DNA of 64,000 nt from CAIYRG01 sp964446945 (GCA_964446945.1 CAYUQO010000019.1:1-64000), one strand, 5' to 3'; counted from the stretch's first letter, positions 45,215 to 54,150 are shown. Notes: generated from the letters alone by a model not told the origin. Program-made: numbers and translations.

Positions 45215-45284
45215 GGTCGCCAAAATTGCGCGACAATCAGACAAATCCAGCGCGTGATCCGATTACATTTGATGGGATCATGCT

Positions 45285-45335
45285 CTAGTGTCCCTCCGAT
45301 TCCGAAATTCGCGAAATTCAGAATCCGGACATTCG
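45285..45335. repeat. Palindromic element C, copy 1 (loop missing), upstream of doxX
   Basis: The left arm (45285-45312) ends GATTCCGAAATTCGC and is joined directly to GAAATTCAGAATCCGGACAT (45313 on), a shortened right arm. It matches copies 2 and 3 downstream of doxX but lacks their TATATAG loop. Confidence 0.75.
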
Positions 45336-45343
45336 TGAGGCAC

Positions 45344-45721
45344 ATGCTGGACCCTCTGCAACGCCTGAAGCCGGAGCTGCTCAGCCTGATGCGGATTGCG
45401 GCCGGCATCACCTTTCTCGAACACGGCACGCAAAAGCTGTTTGGCTTTCCCGTGCCGGCGCCGCGCCTCGCATTGCCGCTTCTGATCTTCACGGGCGTGC
45501 TGGAAACAGTCGGCGCGATTCTCATCACCTTTGGCGTTCGCACGCGTATTGTGGCGTTTGTGCTGTCCGGCGAAATGGCGGTTGGTTACTGGTGGATGCA
45601 CGTACGGAACAGTTTTTATCCAATCGCCAACGGCGGCGAGGTGATGGTGCTCTATTGCTTCGTTTTCCTCTATCTGGCCGCCGCCGGCGGTGGAAGATGG
45701 ACACTAATGTCCCGATTCTGA
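45344..45721 (+). CDS. DoxX-family membrane protein
   Basis: The 125-aa protein has four transmembrane segments in DoxX order (MRIAAGITFLEHGTQKLFG, LPLLIFTGVLETVGAILITF, IVAFVLSGEMAVGYWW, VMVLYCFVFLYLAAAG). DoxX proteins act in redox-linked membrane complexes in some bacteria, but no specific role can be given here. The frame opens at 45254, but the ATG at 45344 is the family start. The last eight codons, WTLMSRF and the stop, lie in the left arm of palindromic element C copy 2, so its C-terminus is repeat-derived. Confidence 0.85.
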   Translation: MLDPLQRLKPELLSLMRIAAGITFLEHGTQKLFGFPVPAPRLALPLLIFTGVLETVGAILITFGVRTRIVAFVLSGEMAVGYWWMHVRNSFYPIANGGEVMVLYCFVFLYLAAAGGGRWTLMSRF

Positions 45722-45778
45722 AATTCGCTTGATCTCTATATAGGCGCCAGGCGAATTTCAGAATCGAAAGGACATTAG
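45704..45778. repeat. Palindromic element C, copy 2
   Basis: The 25-base left arm (45704-45728, CTAATGTCC then CGATTCTGAAATTCGC) pairs with the 28-base right arm (45751-45778), which has three extra bases. The 22-base loop contains TCTATATAG. The left arm encodes the end of doxX. Confidence 0.9.
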
Positions 45779-45791
45779 CCAAATTTAGTTG

Positions 45792-45868
45792 CTGGTGTCG
45801 TTTCGGTTTCGAAATTCGCTATGTGCGCTATATAGATGACGGTGCGAATTTCGAGACCACGACACCAG
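45792..45868. repeat. Palindromic element C, copy 3, inverted relative to copy 2
   Basis: The 28-base left arm (45792-45819, ending TTTCGAAATTCGC) pairs with the 25-base right arm (45844-45868). Here the three extra bases are in the left arm, and the 24-base loop read in reverse complement again gives TCTATATAG. Thus copy 3 is copy 2 turned around, lying just before aat. Confidence 0.9.
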
Positions 45869-45888
45869 TGCGCGCGCATGAGATCCGC

Positions 45889-46533
45889 GTGAGCAGGATC
45901 AACCCCGAAGAATTGCTGCTGGCCTATCGGCTCGGAATCTTCCCGATGGCCGAAAGCCGCAAGGCCCAAGAAGTACTCTGGATCCGACCGCATGAGCGCG
46001 GAATCATCCCGCTGGAGACATTCCACGTGCCGCGCCGGCTGGCGCGGGTCGTCCGGTCGGATCGCTTCACCGTGACCGCCGACCGTGCCTTTTCTGAAGT
46101 GATCCATGGCTGCGCCGAATCACGGCCCGACCGGCGCGACACCTGGATCAATGACGCGATCATCGAAGTTTTCCAAACATTGTACGAGCGCGGAATCGCC
46201 CACTCGATCGAGGTATGGCGCGGCGATTCGCTGAAGGGTGGGCTGTATGGCCTCGCGATCGGCGGCGCTTTTTTTGCCGAAAGCAAATTCTCGCGCGAAC
46301 GCGAAGCGAGCAAGGTCGCCCTCGTCCATCTCGCGGCTCGCCTGAAAGCCGGCGGGTTCAAACTGCTGGATGCGCAATTCCCCAATCCGCATCTCGACCA
46401 GTTTGGTGCGATCGCGGTGAGCGAGGAAAATTTTCAGGAATTGTTGTCGGAAGCGCTCGCCGTCAATGCGGATTTCGGAGCGTTTTCCGCCGAAGTGGCT
46501 CCCGGTTCGGCGCAGAAAACGCGTCAATCATAA
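45889..46533 (+). CDS. aat: Leucyl/phenylalanyl-tRNA-protein transferase
   Basis: The 214-aa enzyme attaches Leu or Phe to N-terminal Arg/Lys of proteins, marking them for ClpAP through the N-end rule. Family motifs are LLLAYRLGIFPMAES, LWIRPHERGIIPLETFHVPR, GGLYGLAIGGAFFAESKFS and LLDAQFPNPHLDQFGA. The frame opens at 45823 inside a palindrome; the GTG at 45889 (VSRINPEELLLAY) gives the normal start. The final 16 codons, FSAEVAPGSAQKTRQS, come from palindromic repeat family B, so the native C-terminus was probably replaced or extended by an insertion. Confidence 0.93.
   Translation: MSRINPEELLLAYRLGIFPMAESRKAQEVLWIRPHERGIIPLETFHVPRRLARVVRSDRFTVTADRAFSEVIHGCAESRPDRRDTWINDAIIEVFQTLYERGIAHSIEVWRGDSLKGGLYGLAIGGAFFAESKFSREREASKVALVHLAARLKAGGFKLLDAQFPNPHLDQFGAIAVSEENFQELLSEALAVNADFGAFSAEVAPGSAQKTRQS
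46480..46522. repeat. Palindromic repeat family B, copy inside aat
   Basis: This 43-bp palindrome differs at about two positions from the copy at 3076-3118. It is translated in frame as the C-terminal part of Aat. Confidence 0.85.
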
Positions 46534-46537
46534 ATTT

Positions 46538-47083
46538 TCACTTGCCCGCGGAATTGGGCGCCGGTGCGGGCGGTGTCACGTCCGGCGTTCCGGCGGTGTC
46601 GGCCGGCGCTTTGGCAGGCTCGTCGGTTTTGCAATTGATCACCCACACATCATAGGTGGGGTGCTCCAGCCCATTCAGCGCCGGCGATGAAGCAAACATC
46701 CATCCCGAGAACAGCCGCTTCTCCGGCTGACCGGGATCGGCTTCGTCGATCTGGACGAAGGCGGTCGTCTCAGGCGGTTCTTGCGGCGGCACAGTGTAGC
46801 AATACTGCGCCGTGATGATCAGCGGGCCGTAGCGGACAGGTATGCCTGCCGGGGCGTCGATATCGGTTGTGCGGCCGGAAATCTTGTCCAGAGCGCGCAA
46901 GATGGCCATCCGTTTGACGCCGTGGGCATCGGCATGTGCGTCGGCCAAAGCGGCCGGCGGCGCGGATTGCGTCGGCGGTGCCGGGGCGGGAGCAGGTTTT
47001 CTGCCGCCGAAGAACGACGCAGCTTCGGTGCCGCTCACCGCTGCAGCCGTCAACAAGATTGCGAACCCTATTTGGCGAATCAC
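46538..47083 (-). CDS. DUF2155 domain protein, secreted
   Basis: The 181-aa protein has a signal peptide (MIRQIGFAILLTAAAVSGTE), a proline-rich stretch, and the DUF2155 core: AILRALDKISGRTTDIDAPA, VRYGPLIITAQYCYTVPP, IDEADPGQPEKRLFSGWMFA and NGLEHPTYDVWVINC. DUF2155 is common in alphaproteobacteria but has no established function. The neighbourhood (aat, mlaD, NDUFA12) is the usual one. It overlaps mlaD by four bases and probably lies in one transcript with it. Confidence 0.9.
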   Translation of the reverse strand: MIRQIGFAILLTAAAVSGTEAASFFGGRKPAPAPAPPTQSAPPAALADAHADAHGVKRMAILRALDKISGRTTDIDAPAGIPVRYGPLIITAQYCYTVPPQEPPETTAFVQIDEADPGQPEKRLFSGWMFASSPALNGLEHPTYDVWVINCKTDEPAKAPADTAGTPDVTPPAPAPNSAGK

Positions 47084-47616
47084 TTTGCGCCTGCAGCTCC
47101 GGCTGCGGCGCCAGCGCCTGCACCTCCCGCCGCCGCACCACCGGGTGCTGCCGAAGCTGCGCCTCCGGCGGCCGCGCCGGGGCTGAATGCGAATTTGCCG
47201 AGCAGTCCGATCAGATCGATCGAGCCCTGCGTGTTTTCGATTTGCCCGCCAGGCTTGATCGCCGTTGTCGAGCCGCCGGGTTCGATGGACAGATACTGAT
47301 TGCCAAGAATTCCGTCAGACGTGATACGGACCGATGAGTCGTCGGGCAGCTTGACATTGTCTGCCAGCGTCAATGTCGCCACTGCGTTGAAGCTTTTGGG
47401 ATCAAGTCCGAGCTTCGAAACCGTTCCGACCTTGATGCCCGACAGCCGCACATCGGTTCCGACATTGACTCCGTCCGCGCGATCAAACCGCGCTGTGACG
47501 TCATAACCGCCGGCCACGGCGCCGACACCCGAACCGGTATAGGCGAAGACAAGAAACAGCACGGCGACTGCAATCACCACAGCGCCGATCAAAGTCTCAA
47601 CGAGCGAATTGTGCAT
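47080..47616 (-). CDS. mlaD: Outer-membrane lipid asymmetry protein MlaD (MCE domain)
   Basis: The 178-aa protein has an N-terminal membrane anchor (TLIGAVVIAVAVLFLVFAY) and an MCE domain, with DVTARFDRADGVNVGTDVRL, KVGTVSKLGLDPKSF and DSSVRITSDGILGNQYLSIE. MlaD hexamers carry phospholipids between the MlaFEB transporter and MlaC. Its Ala/Gly-rich tail is low complexity. The other mla genes are not in this window, and the gene lies beside NDUFA12 as in other alphaproteobacteria. Confidence 0.92.
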   Translation of the reverse strand: MHNSLVETLIGAVVIAVAVLFLVFAYTGSGVGAVAGGYDVTARFDRADGVNVGTDVRLSGIKVGTVSKLGLDPKSFNAVATLTLADNVKLPDDSSVRITSDGILGNQYLSIEPGGSTTAIKPGGQIENTQGSIDLIGLLGKFAFSPGAAAGGAASAAPGGAAAGGAGAGAAAGAAGAK

Positions 47617-47619
47617 GGT

Positions 47620-48000
47620 TCAATCCGGGCGCCACGCTTCATAATCGCCGGTGGCGCGGGCGCGTCTGCCGTCGGACCATAGACTGCCTTCGGGATGCCA
47701 GGCATCCGGTGTGCCGCTGAGATTCGGAACATATTCCTTTTCCCATGGCTTTCTCTTTGGCGGATCCTCCGTCGGCGGTTTGGCAAAAGTGTGGTGCAGC
47801 CAACCATGCCATTCCGGTGGAACGCGCGAGCCTTCCACGGTGCCGGCGTAGATCACCCAACGCCGCTTGGCATCAGCCGACTGGTAATAACGATTCCCGT
47901 ACGAATCCTGCCCGACGGGCTTACCGTAGAGCCACGTGGTGAGCAGGGTTCCGGGGGTGGCGTTCAACCACCACACAAAAAGCTGGCGCAGTGAAAACAT
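47620..48000 (-). CDS. NADH:ubiquinone oxidoreductase accessory subunit NDUFA12-like
   Basis: The 126-aa product is the bacterial homologue of the mitochondrial complex I subunit B17.2, kept only in alphaproteobacteria among bacteria. The motifs GTLLTTWLYGKPVGQDSYGN, YAGTVEGSRVPPEWHGWLHH and KPWEKEYVPNLSGTPDAWHP are clear. It probably stabilises complex I. It heads a small operon with mlaD and the DUF2155 gene. Confidence 0.95.
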   Translation of the reverse strand: MFSLRQLFVWWLNATPGTLLTTWLYGKPVGQDSYGNRYYQSADAKRRWVIYAGTVEGSRVPPEWHGWLHHTFAKPPTEDPPKRKPWEKEYVPNLSGTPDAWHPEGSLWSDGRRARATGDYEAWRPD

Positions 48001-48077
48001 GACGACTCCAATTCGCCGCGGAATATAGTCGCGCCGCGACGTAGAGCAAACGCGACAAACATCAACGATTCACAAAC

Positions 48078-48428
48078 CTAACTCTCGCGAAAGCCAAACC
48101 ACGCCGCCAATACCAGAAAACAGAACGCGACTGCGTGATTCCATTTCAGCGACTGCCCGAAATACAGCGGCACAAATCCGGCGAAAACCACCAGCGTAAT
48201 CACCTCCTGAATCACCTTCAGTTGCGCGACCGAATAGACCCGCGCCCCGAAGTGATTCGCCGGCACGGCGAAGCAGTATTCGAAAAATGCCACTCCCCAG
48301 GACGCCGGAATCAGCACCCAGAGCGGGGTATTGGGGAATTTAAGCTGCCCGTACCAGGCAAAGGTCATGAAGGTGTTGGAGATGCAAAGCAGCAAAACCG
48401 GCCCCAGAAACTCCCATTTCAGACCCAT
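48078..48428 (-). CDS. DMT-type small membrane protein (DUF486)
   Basis: The 116-aa protein has four hydrophobic segments, with the family motifs CISNTFMTFAWYGQLKF, ASWGVAFFEYCFAVPANHFG and SVAQLKVIQEVITLVVFAGF. DUF486 proteins are single-domain relatives of drug/metabolite exporters with unknown substrates. The long frame (to 48617) overlaps the nrdJ leader; the ATG at 48428 matches the family start. It is divergent from nrdJ. Confidence 0.88.
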   Translation of the reverse strand: MGLKWEFLGPVLLLCISNTFMTFAWYGQLKFPNTPLWVLIPASWGVAFFEYCFAVPANHFGARVYSVAQLKVIQEVITLVVFAGFVPLYFGQSLKWNHAVAFCFLVLAAWFGFRES

Positions 48429-48655
48429 GTGACTGCTCCGTTTTCCACAAATGCATCCCAAGATGTAGATAATTTTTCGCCCTAATACACAAAATGCTTG
48501 CGTCGTACCCAAGATGGGGTAGTCTTCACATCCTCGCTGATGGTTTTGGCGGGGAATCACAGGAAACGGGGAAGAGCGCACCGGGGGCGCAGCATAGCGC
48601 ATTCCGGACACGGCCAAGCTTTGTCCGGGCCGGATCAGGGGATGGGGAGGTAAAC

Positions 48656-51600
48656 ATGCGGATTCGTCGAGTTTTCACCACCGAAGGACATTCGCCATAT
48701 GAGGGCATCGCCTTTCATGCGGCGACCAGCGAAATCCGCAACCCGGATGGGTCGACGGTATTCCGCCAGGAGGGCATTGACGTACCGGAAAACTGGAGCC
48801 AGGTGGCGTGCGACGTGCTGGCGCAGAAATATTTCCGCCGCGCCGGCGTGCCGGTCTGCCTCAAGCCGGTGGAAGAAAGCGACGTCCCGTCATTCCTCTG
48901 GCGTCAGGTCGCGGACGACGACAAGCTCGGCGCCCTCCCCCCCGACGTACCACGTACCGGCTGCGAAACCAGTGCACGCCAGGTGTTCCATCGCCTCGCC
49001 GGCACATGGACCTATTGGGGCTGGAAAGGCGGCTACTTCGACAGCCATGAAGATGCGCGCGCCTTCTATGACGAGCTTTGCCACATGCTGGCCACCCAGC
49101 GCTGCGCGCCGAATTCGCCGCAATGGTTCAACACCGGCCTCCACTGGGCCTATGGCATCGATGGTCCCAGCCAGGGGCACTATTATGTCGATTTTAAATC
49201 CGCGGAGCTGACCCGCTCATCCTCGGCCTACGACCACCCGCAGCCGCATGCCTGCTTCATCCAGAGCGTCGCCGACGATCTCGTCAACGAAGGCGGCATC
49301 ATGGATCTGTGGACGCGCGAGGCGCGGCTGTTCAAATACGGCTCCGGCACTGGGAGTAATTTCTCGAGCCTGCGCGGCGAAAACGAACCGCTGTCGGGCG
49401 GCGGCAAATCTTCCGGTCTGATGAGCTTCCTGAAAATCGGCGACCGCGCCGCCGGCGCCATCAAATCGGGCGGCACGACCCGGCGCGCCGCCAAGATGGT
49501 GATTGTCGACGCCGACCATCCGGATATCGAGGAATTCATCGACTGGAAGGTGATCGAAGAGCAGAAAGTCGCGGCGCTGGTTGCCGGCTCCAAACTCGCC
49601 GAAAAACATCTCAATGCCATCATCGCGGCGTGCCGCAATTGCGAAGGATCGGGCGATGATTGCTTTGATCCCAAGCTCAATCCGGCCCTGAAGCGCGAAA
49701 TCAAGGCGGCGCGCCGATCATTCATTCCGGAGAATTACATCGAGCGGGTGATTTCCTTCGCCAAACAGGGCCACGACCGCATCGATTTCCGCGTTTACGA
49801 CACGGATTGGGATTCGGACGCCTATATGTCCGTGGCCGGCCAGAATTCCAACAATACCGTGCGCGTCAGCGATGCATTTCTCGATGCCGTGGCACTGGAT
49901 CAGGATTGGGAGTTGCGCCGCCGCAAAGACGGAAAACTGCACCGGAGCGTCAAGGCGCGGCACCTCTGGGACAAGATTTCCTATGCCGCCTGGGCCTGCG
50001 CCGATCCGGGCATCCAGTTCCACACCACGATCAATGATTGGCACACCTGCCCGAAAGGCGGCCAAATCCGCGCATCTAATCCGTGCTCGGAATATATGTT
50101 CCTCGACGACACCGCCTGCAATCTCGCGTCGCTCAATCTCATGGCGTTCCGCGATCCGGCGACGAAGCGTTTCGACGTCGAATCCTTCGAACATGCGGTG
50201 CGCCTATGGACCATCGTGCTGGAAATTTCGGTCATGATGGCGCAATTCCCGTCAAAGGAAATTGCCCAACTGTCCTTCGACTACCGCACACTCGGGCTCG
50301 GTTATGCCAATATTGGCGGTCTCCTGATGTCGGCCGGCATTCCCTATGATTCGCGCGAAGCCCGTGCGATTGCCGGAGCCATCACGGCCGTCCTCACCGG
50401 CGTCTCATACGCGGCCTCGGCCGAGATGGCAGGCGAACTCGGCGCATTCCGCCGCTTTGCCGAGAATCGTGACGACATGCTGCGCGTGATCCGCAATCAC
50501 CGCCGCGCGGCCTATGGGGACAATGCCGGTTATGAGAGCCTCGCCACTCCACCGATCGCGCTGGACCACGAGGCGATTGCCGACGGCGCGCTTTCGGCGG
50601 CCGCGAAGAACGCCTGGGATGAAGCGTTGCGGCTTGGCAGTGAACACGGCTTCCGCAATGCACAGGCGACCGTGATCGCGCCGACCGGCACGATCGGCCT
50701 TTTGATGGACTGCGACACCACCGGAATCGAACCGGACTTCGCGCTGGTGAAGTTCAAAAAGCTCGCAGGCGGCGGCTATTTCAAGATCATCAATCGCTGT
50801 GTGCCGGAGGCGCTGAAGACTCTCGGCTATGCGCCCGAGCAAATCGAAGCGATTGTCCGCTATGCGGTGGGCTATGGCACGCTTGCCGGCTGCACCGCGA
50901 TTTCGCACGACGCTTTGGTCGCCAAAGGGTTCGGTGAAACCGAAATCACCGCGGTCGAACGCGCGCTCGAACAGGCCTTCGACATCCGGTTCGTGTTCAA
51001 CCGGTGGACGCTGGGTGAGACTTTCTGCAAGGACGTGCTGAAGCTCACCGAATCCGAGCTCGACGCACCCGATTTCGATCTTCTGAAGGCGCTCGGCTTT
51101 ACGCGCGCTGAAGTCGACGCCGCCAATCTCCACGTCTGCGGCGCCATGACTTTGGAAGGCGCACCGCATCTGAAATCCGAGCACCTGCCGGTCTTCGATT
51201 GCGCCAATCCCTGTGGCCGCACCGGCAAGCGCGCGCTTTCGGTGGCCAGCCATATCCGCATGCTGGCGGCGTGCCAGCCTTTCATTTCCGGCGCCATTTC
51301 CAAGACCATCAACATGCCGAACTCCGCCACGGTAAAGGATTGCGGCGACGCCTATCTGATGTCGTGGAAACTCGGACTGAAGGCGAATGCACTCTACCGC
51401 GACGGCTCCAAGCTGTCGCAGCCGCTGGCCTCCTCCGTATTGCAGCTCGACGAGGACGACGATGCGGTGGAAGAACTGGTGTCTCAGCCGGTCGCAGCCC
51501 GCGCGACGGTGGTCACCGAGCGCATTGTCGAAAAGACCATTGAGCGCATCCGCGAACGCGAACGTCTGCCGCATCGCCGCAAGGGCTATACGCAGAAGTC

Positions 51601-52354
51601 GATTGTCGGCGGGCATAAGGTCTATCTGCGCACCGGCGAATATGAGGATGGCCGTCCGGGCGAGATCTTCATCGATATGCACAAAGAAGGCGCAGCGTTC
51701 CGTTCGTTGATGAACAATTTCGCCATCGCCATTTCGATCGGGCTGCAATATGGCGTCCCGCTCGAAGAATTCGTCGACGCCTTCACCTTCACCCGTTTCG
51801 AACCGGCGGGCCTGGTGATCGGAAACGATTCGATCAAGAACGCAACCAGCGTGCTCGACTACATTTTCCGCGAACTCGCGATTTCCTATCTCGGGCGCAA
51901 CGATCTGGCTCATGTGCCGCCGGCGGTTGACGAGGATCTCGGCGATGGCGGGGACGATAACGGTTATCTGCCGGCAGCCAGTGAACTCGCGCAGATTTCG
52001 CGCGTGGCATCGACCGGCTTTGTCCGCGGCCATTTGAATCAATTTGTGGTCGTCAAGGGCGGCAACGCAACACGCAAAGCCCGCGAAGCCGAAACTGCAC
52101 GAGCGGCCACTGCGCTCGATATCGAAGCCAATGTGGCCGAAATCGGAATGCTGGTGGCGCAGGCGGCCGGCGGCGGTTCAGCACCCGTGGCGGCCGGCAC
52201 GGACGAGCGCAAGATACGCGCCCGGCGCGCGGCCGAGGCGCGGCTGAAAGGCTATGAAGGTGACGCCTGCGGCTCCTGCGGGAACTTTACGCTGGTGCGC
52301 AACGGCACATGCCTGAAGTGTGACACCTGCGGCGGCACCACCGGATGTAGCTGA
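48656..52354 (+). CDS. nrdJ: Adenosylcobalamin-dependent (class II) ribonucleotide reductase
   Basis: The 1232-aa enzyme reduces ribonucleotides to deoxyribonucleotides with coenzyme B12 and works with or without oxygen. The barrel contains NTVRVSDAFLDAV, the active-site cysteine region NPCSEYMFLDDTACNLASLN, ATVIAPTGTIGLLMDCDTTG and NMPNSATVKDCGDAYLMSWK; the C-terminal CGSCGNFTLVRNGTCLKCDT cluster is the thioredoxin-reduced tail. The frame extends to 48494, but the ATG at 48656 with GGGGAGG upstream gives MRIRRVFTTEGHSPYEGI. I see no cobalamin riboswitch box (GCCACTG) in the leader. Confidence 0.95.
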   Translation: MRIRRVFTTEGHSPYEGIAFHAATSEIRNPDGSTVFRQEGIDVPENWSQVACDVLAQKYFRRAGVPVCLKPVEESDVPSFLWRQVADDDKLGALPPDVPRTGCETSARQVFHRLAGTWTYWGWKGGYFDSHEDARAFYDELCHMLATQRCAPNSPQWFNTGLHWAYGIDGPSQGHYYVDFKSAELTRSSSAYDHPQPHACFIQSVADDLVNEGGIMDLWTREARLFKYGSGTGSNFSSLRGENEPLSGGGKSSGLMSFLKIGDRAAGAIKSGGTTRRAAKMVIVDADHPDIEEFIDWKVIEEQKVAALVAGSKLAEKHLNAIIAACRNCEGSGDDCFDPKLNPALKREIKAARRSFIPENYIERVISFAKQGHDRIDFRVYDTDWDSDAYMSVAGQNSNNTVRVSDAFLDAVALDQDWELRRRKDGKLHRSVKARHLWDKISYAAWACADPGIQFHTTINDWHTCPKGGQIRASNPCSEYMFLDDTACNLASLNLMAFRDPATKRFDVESFEHAVRLWTIVLEISVMMAQFPSKEIAQLSFDYRTLGLGYANIGGLLMSAGIPYDSREARAIAGAITAVLTGVSYAASAEMAGELGAFRRFAENRDDMLRVIRNHRRAAYGDNAGYESLATPPIALDHEAIADGALSAAAKNAWDEALRLGSEHGFRNAQATVIAPTGTIGLLMDCDTTGIEPDFALVKFKKLAGGGYFKIINRCVPEALKTLGYAPEQIEAIVRYAVGYGTLAGCTAISHDALVAKGFGETEITAVERALEQAFDIRFVFNRWTLGETFCKDVLKLTESELDAPDFDLLKALGFTRAEVDAANLHVCGAMTLEGAPHLKSEHLPVFDCANPCGRTGKRALSVASHIRMLAACQPFISGAISKTINMPNSATVKDCGDAYLMSWKLGLKANALYRDGSKLSQPLASSVLQLDEDDDAVEELVSQPVAARATVVTERIVEKTIERIRERERLPHRRKGYTQKSIVGGHKVYLRTGEYEDGRPGEIFIDMHKEGAAFRSLMNNFAIAISIGLQYGVPLEEFVDAFTFTRFEPAGLVIGNDSIKNATSVLDYIFRELAISYLGRNDLAHVPPAVDEDLGDGGDDNGYLPAASELAQISRVASTGFVRGHLNQFVVVKGGNATRKAREAETARAATALDIEANVAEIGMLVAQAAGGGSAPVAAGTDERKIRARRAAEARLKGYEGDACGSCGNFTLVRNGTCLKCDTCGGTTGCS

Positions 52355-52428
52355 CCAGGGAAAAAGGCGGCGAGTGACAGGGTTCGCGGCATCACCTATC
52401 TTCCGGTGCCCTTTCGCCTGCGCCATGG

Positions 52429-53217
52429 ATGCTCGCCGTCATTCCCCCCGATCTGGGCTTTGTCATTTCCGGCTTCGTGACCGGCGTCCTTGTCGGCATG
52501 ACGGGCGTTGGCGGTGGATCGCTGATGACGCCAACGCTGGTACTGCTGTTCGGGATTCCGCCATCGACCGCGGTAGGGACCGACCTGCTCTACGCATCGG
52601 TCACAAAAACTGCGGGCACCGCCGTTCACGGTCTGGGGCGAACCATCCAGTGGCGCATCGTCGTTCTGCTGGCGATGGGCAGCGTCCCCATGGCCGTCTT
52701 CACGCTGCTGCTGTTCAGCTGGTTCGGCCCCAAAACAGCCGCGGCCAACCACCTGATCACCAATATCTTGTCGGTGATGTTGTTGCTGACCGCGGTGGTC
52801 CTGATCCTGCGGCGTCAGATCATTTCCCGTTACCGGCGCAAGATCACCGCGATGAGCCCGGAAAACACCCAACGATTGACTGTCATCGTCGGCATGACGC
52901 TCGGCATTCTCGTGCCGCTGTCATCGGTCGGCGCCGGCGCACTCGGGGCGACGGCGCTGATCCTGCTTTATCCCGACATGCCCATGGCCCGGATTGTCGG
53001 GTCTGACATTGCCCATGCCGTGCCGCTCACCCTCGCGGCGGGCATTGGCCACATCGTTCTTGGTTCGACCAATTTCGCCATTCTCGGATTTCTGCTGGCG
53101 GGATCCATTCCCGGCATTGTTCTCGGCAGTTACATCGCGCCGCGCGTGCCCGATGCACTGTTGCGCTATGTCCTCGCCGGCACCCTTCTGATTGCCGGCA
53201 GCCGCCTCGCGTCGTGA
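52429..53217 (+). CDS. TauE/SafE-family sulfite or anion exporter
   Basis: The 262-aa protein has about seven to eight transmembrane segments arranged as two homologous halves, with the repeat motif GMTGVGGGSLMTPTLVLLFG in the first half and SSVGAGALGATALILLYPD in the second. The family exports sulfite, organosulfonates or other small anions. Substrate cannot be set from sequence. It starts 74 bases after nrdJ and overlaps the next gene in GTGA. Confidence 0.9.
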   Translation: MLAVIPPDLGFVISGFVTGVLVGMTGVGGGSLMTPTLVLLFGIPPSTAVGTDLLYASVTKTAGTAVHGLGRTIQWRIVVLLAMGSVPMAVFTLLLFSWFGPKTAAANHLITNILSVMLLLTAVVLILRRQIISRYRRKITAMSPENTQRLTVIVGMTLGILVPLSSVGAGALGATALILLYPDMPMARIVGSDIAHAVPLTLAAGIGHIVLGSTNFAILGFLLAGSIPGIVLGSYIAPRVPDALLRYVLAGTLLIAGSRLAS

Positions 53218-54149
53218 GGCGCATCGTATTCCTCTGCCCGTTTTCGCGCACGGACATCACCGGCGGGATCAAAACCCTATATCGGCATGCCGAATTGCTG
53301 ACGCAATCGGGCCTGGATGCCCGCATATGGCAGCCCGAGGGCAAACCTGCATGGCTCGAAAGTACGGCGCGCATACTGACCGAACCAGGCTTTAGGCCGT
53401 CCCCCAATGACGTGCTGGTATTCCCCGAAACCCTGAATGGCGTTCTCGCCGAACTGGTGCAGGCGGACTTGCCGGTCAAAAAGGTCCTGTACTGCCAGAA
53501 CCACTACTACGCGCTGTTCAATGCGATCGCGCCCGAACGCATGGCTGAACTGCCCTTCGACGCCATCGCCTGTCAAAGCCATATCGCCAAAACTGTCCTC
53601 GAAGGGGTCCTGCGTCTGAAACAGGTGAAACTCGTTCCATGTATCATTGATACCGATCTGTTCCGGCCGCGGCCGAAGCGTATGCAGATTGCATTCGTGC
53701 CGCGCAAATTGCCGCGCGAATCCGCCGCCATTCACCGCATATTCCGCCTTAAATATCCGGCCTTCGCGTCGCTGGCGTGGATGGCGATTGAAAATAGATC
53801 CGAACGTGAGACGGCAGAAATCCTCGGCGATTCAGCCATATTGCTGTCCCTGCCCTTCCTTGAATCCTTGGGGCTGGTGCCGCTGGAAGCCATGGCCTGC
53901 GGCGCCATTGTGGCGGGGTTCGACGGATATGGCGGACGCGAATATGCCTCGGCTGACAACGGCATCTGGCTGCCCCCGGACCATCTCGAAGAGGCCGCGG
54001 ATGCGCTCGCGCTGCTGATACAGCAAATCACCCGCAATGATCCGGAGATCGCCCGCATGCGGGACGCCGGCTTCGCCACCGTTGCGCGTTACTCAAAAGA
54101 CAAAGCACGCACCGCCCTGCTCGAATTCTACACGCCCCTTGTTGAGTAA
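53214..54149 (+). CDS. Glycosyltransferase, GT-B fold (GT4-like)
   Basis: The 311-aa protein has an N-terminal Rossmann half with VFLCPFSRTDITGGIKTLYR and a C-terminal half with the GT4-type donor motif LESLGLVPLEAMACGAIVAG. It is shorter than typical GT4 enzymes (350-400 aa) and the central linker looks trimmed. It probably adds a sugar to a surface glycan or lipid. The GTG start overlaps the TauE/SafE stop, so the two are translationally coupled. It is tail-to-tail with the esterase-like gene at 54151. Confidence 0.8.
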   Translation: MRRIVFLCPFSRTDITGGIKTLYRHAELLTQSGLDARIWQPEGKPAWLESTARILTEPGFRPSPNDVLVFPETLNGVLAELVQADLPVKKVLYCQNHYYALFNAIAPERMAELPFDAIACQSHIAKTVLEGVLRLKQVKLVPCIIDTDLFRPRPKRMQIAFVPRKLPRESAAIHRIFRLKYPAFASLAWMAIENRSERETAEILGDSAILLSLPFLESLGLVPLEAMACGAIVAGFDGYGGREYASADNGIWLPPDHLEEAADALALLIQQITRNDPEIARMRDAGFATVARYSKDKARTALLEFYTPLVE

Positions 54150-54150
54150 A

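Noticed and set aside
48430..48655. Cobalamin riboswitch upstream of nrdJ
   Set aside because: No GCCACTG box or associated conserved core could be found in the leader.
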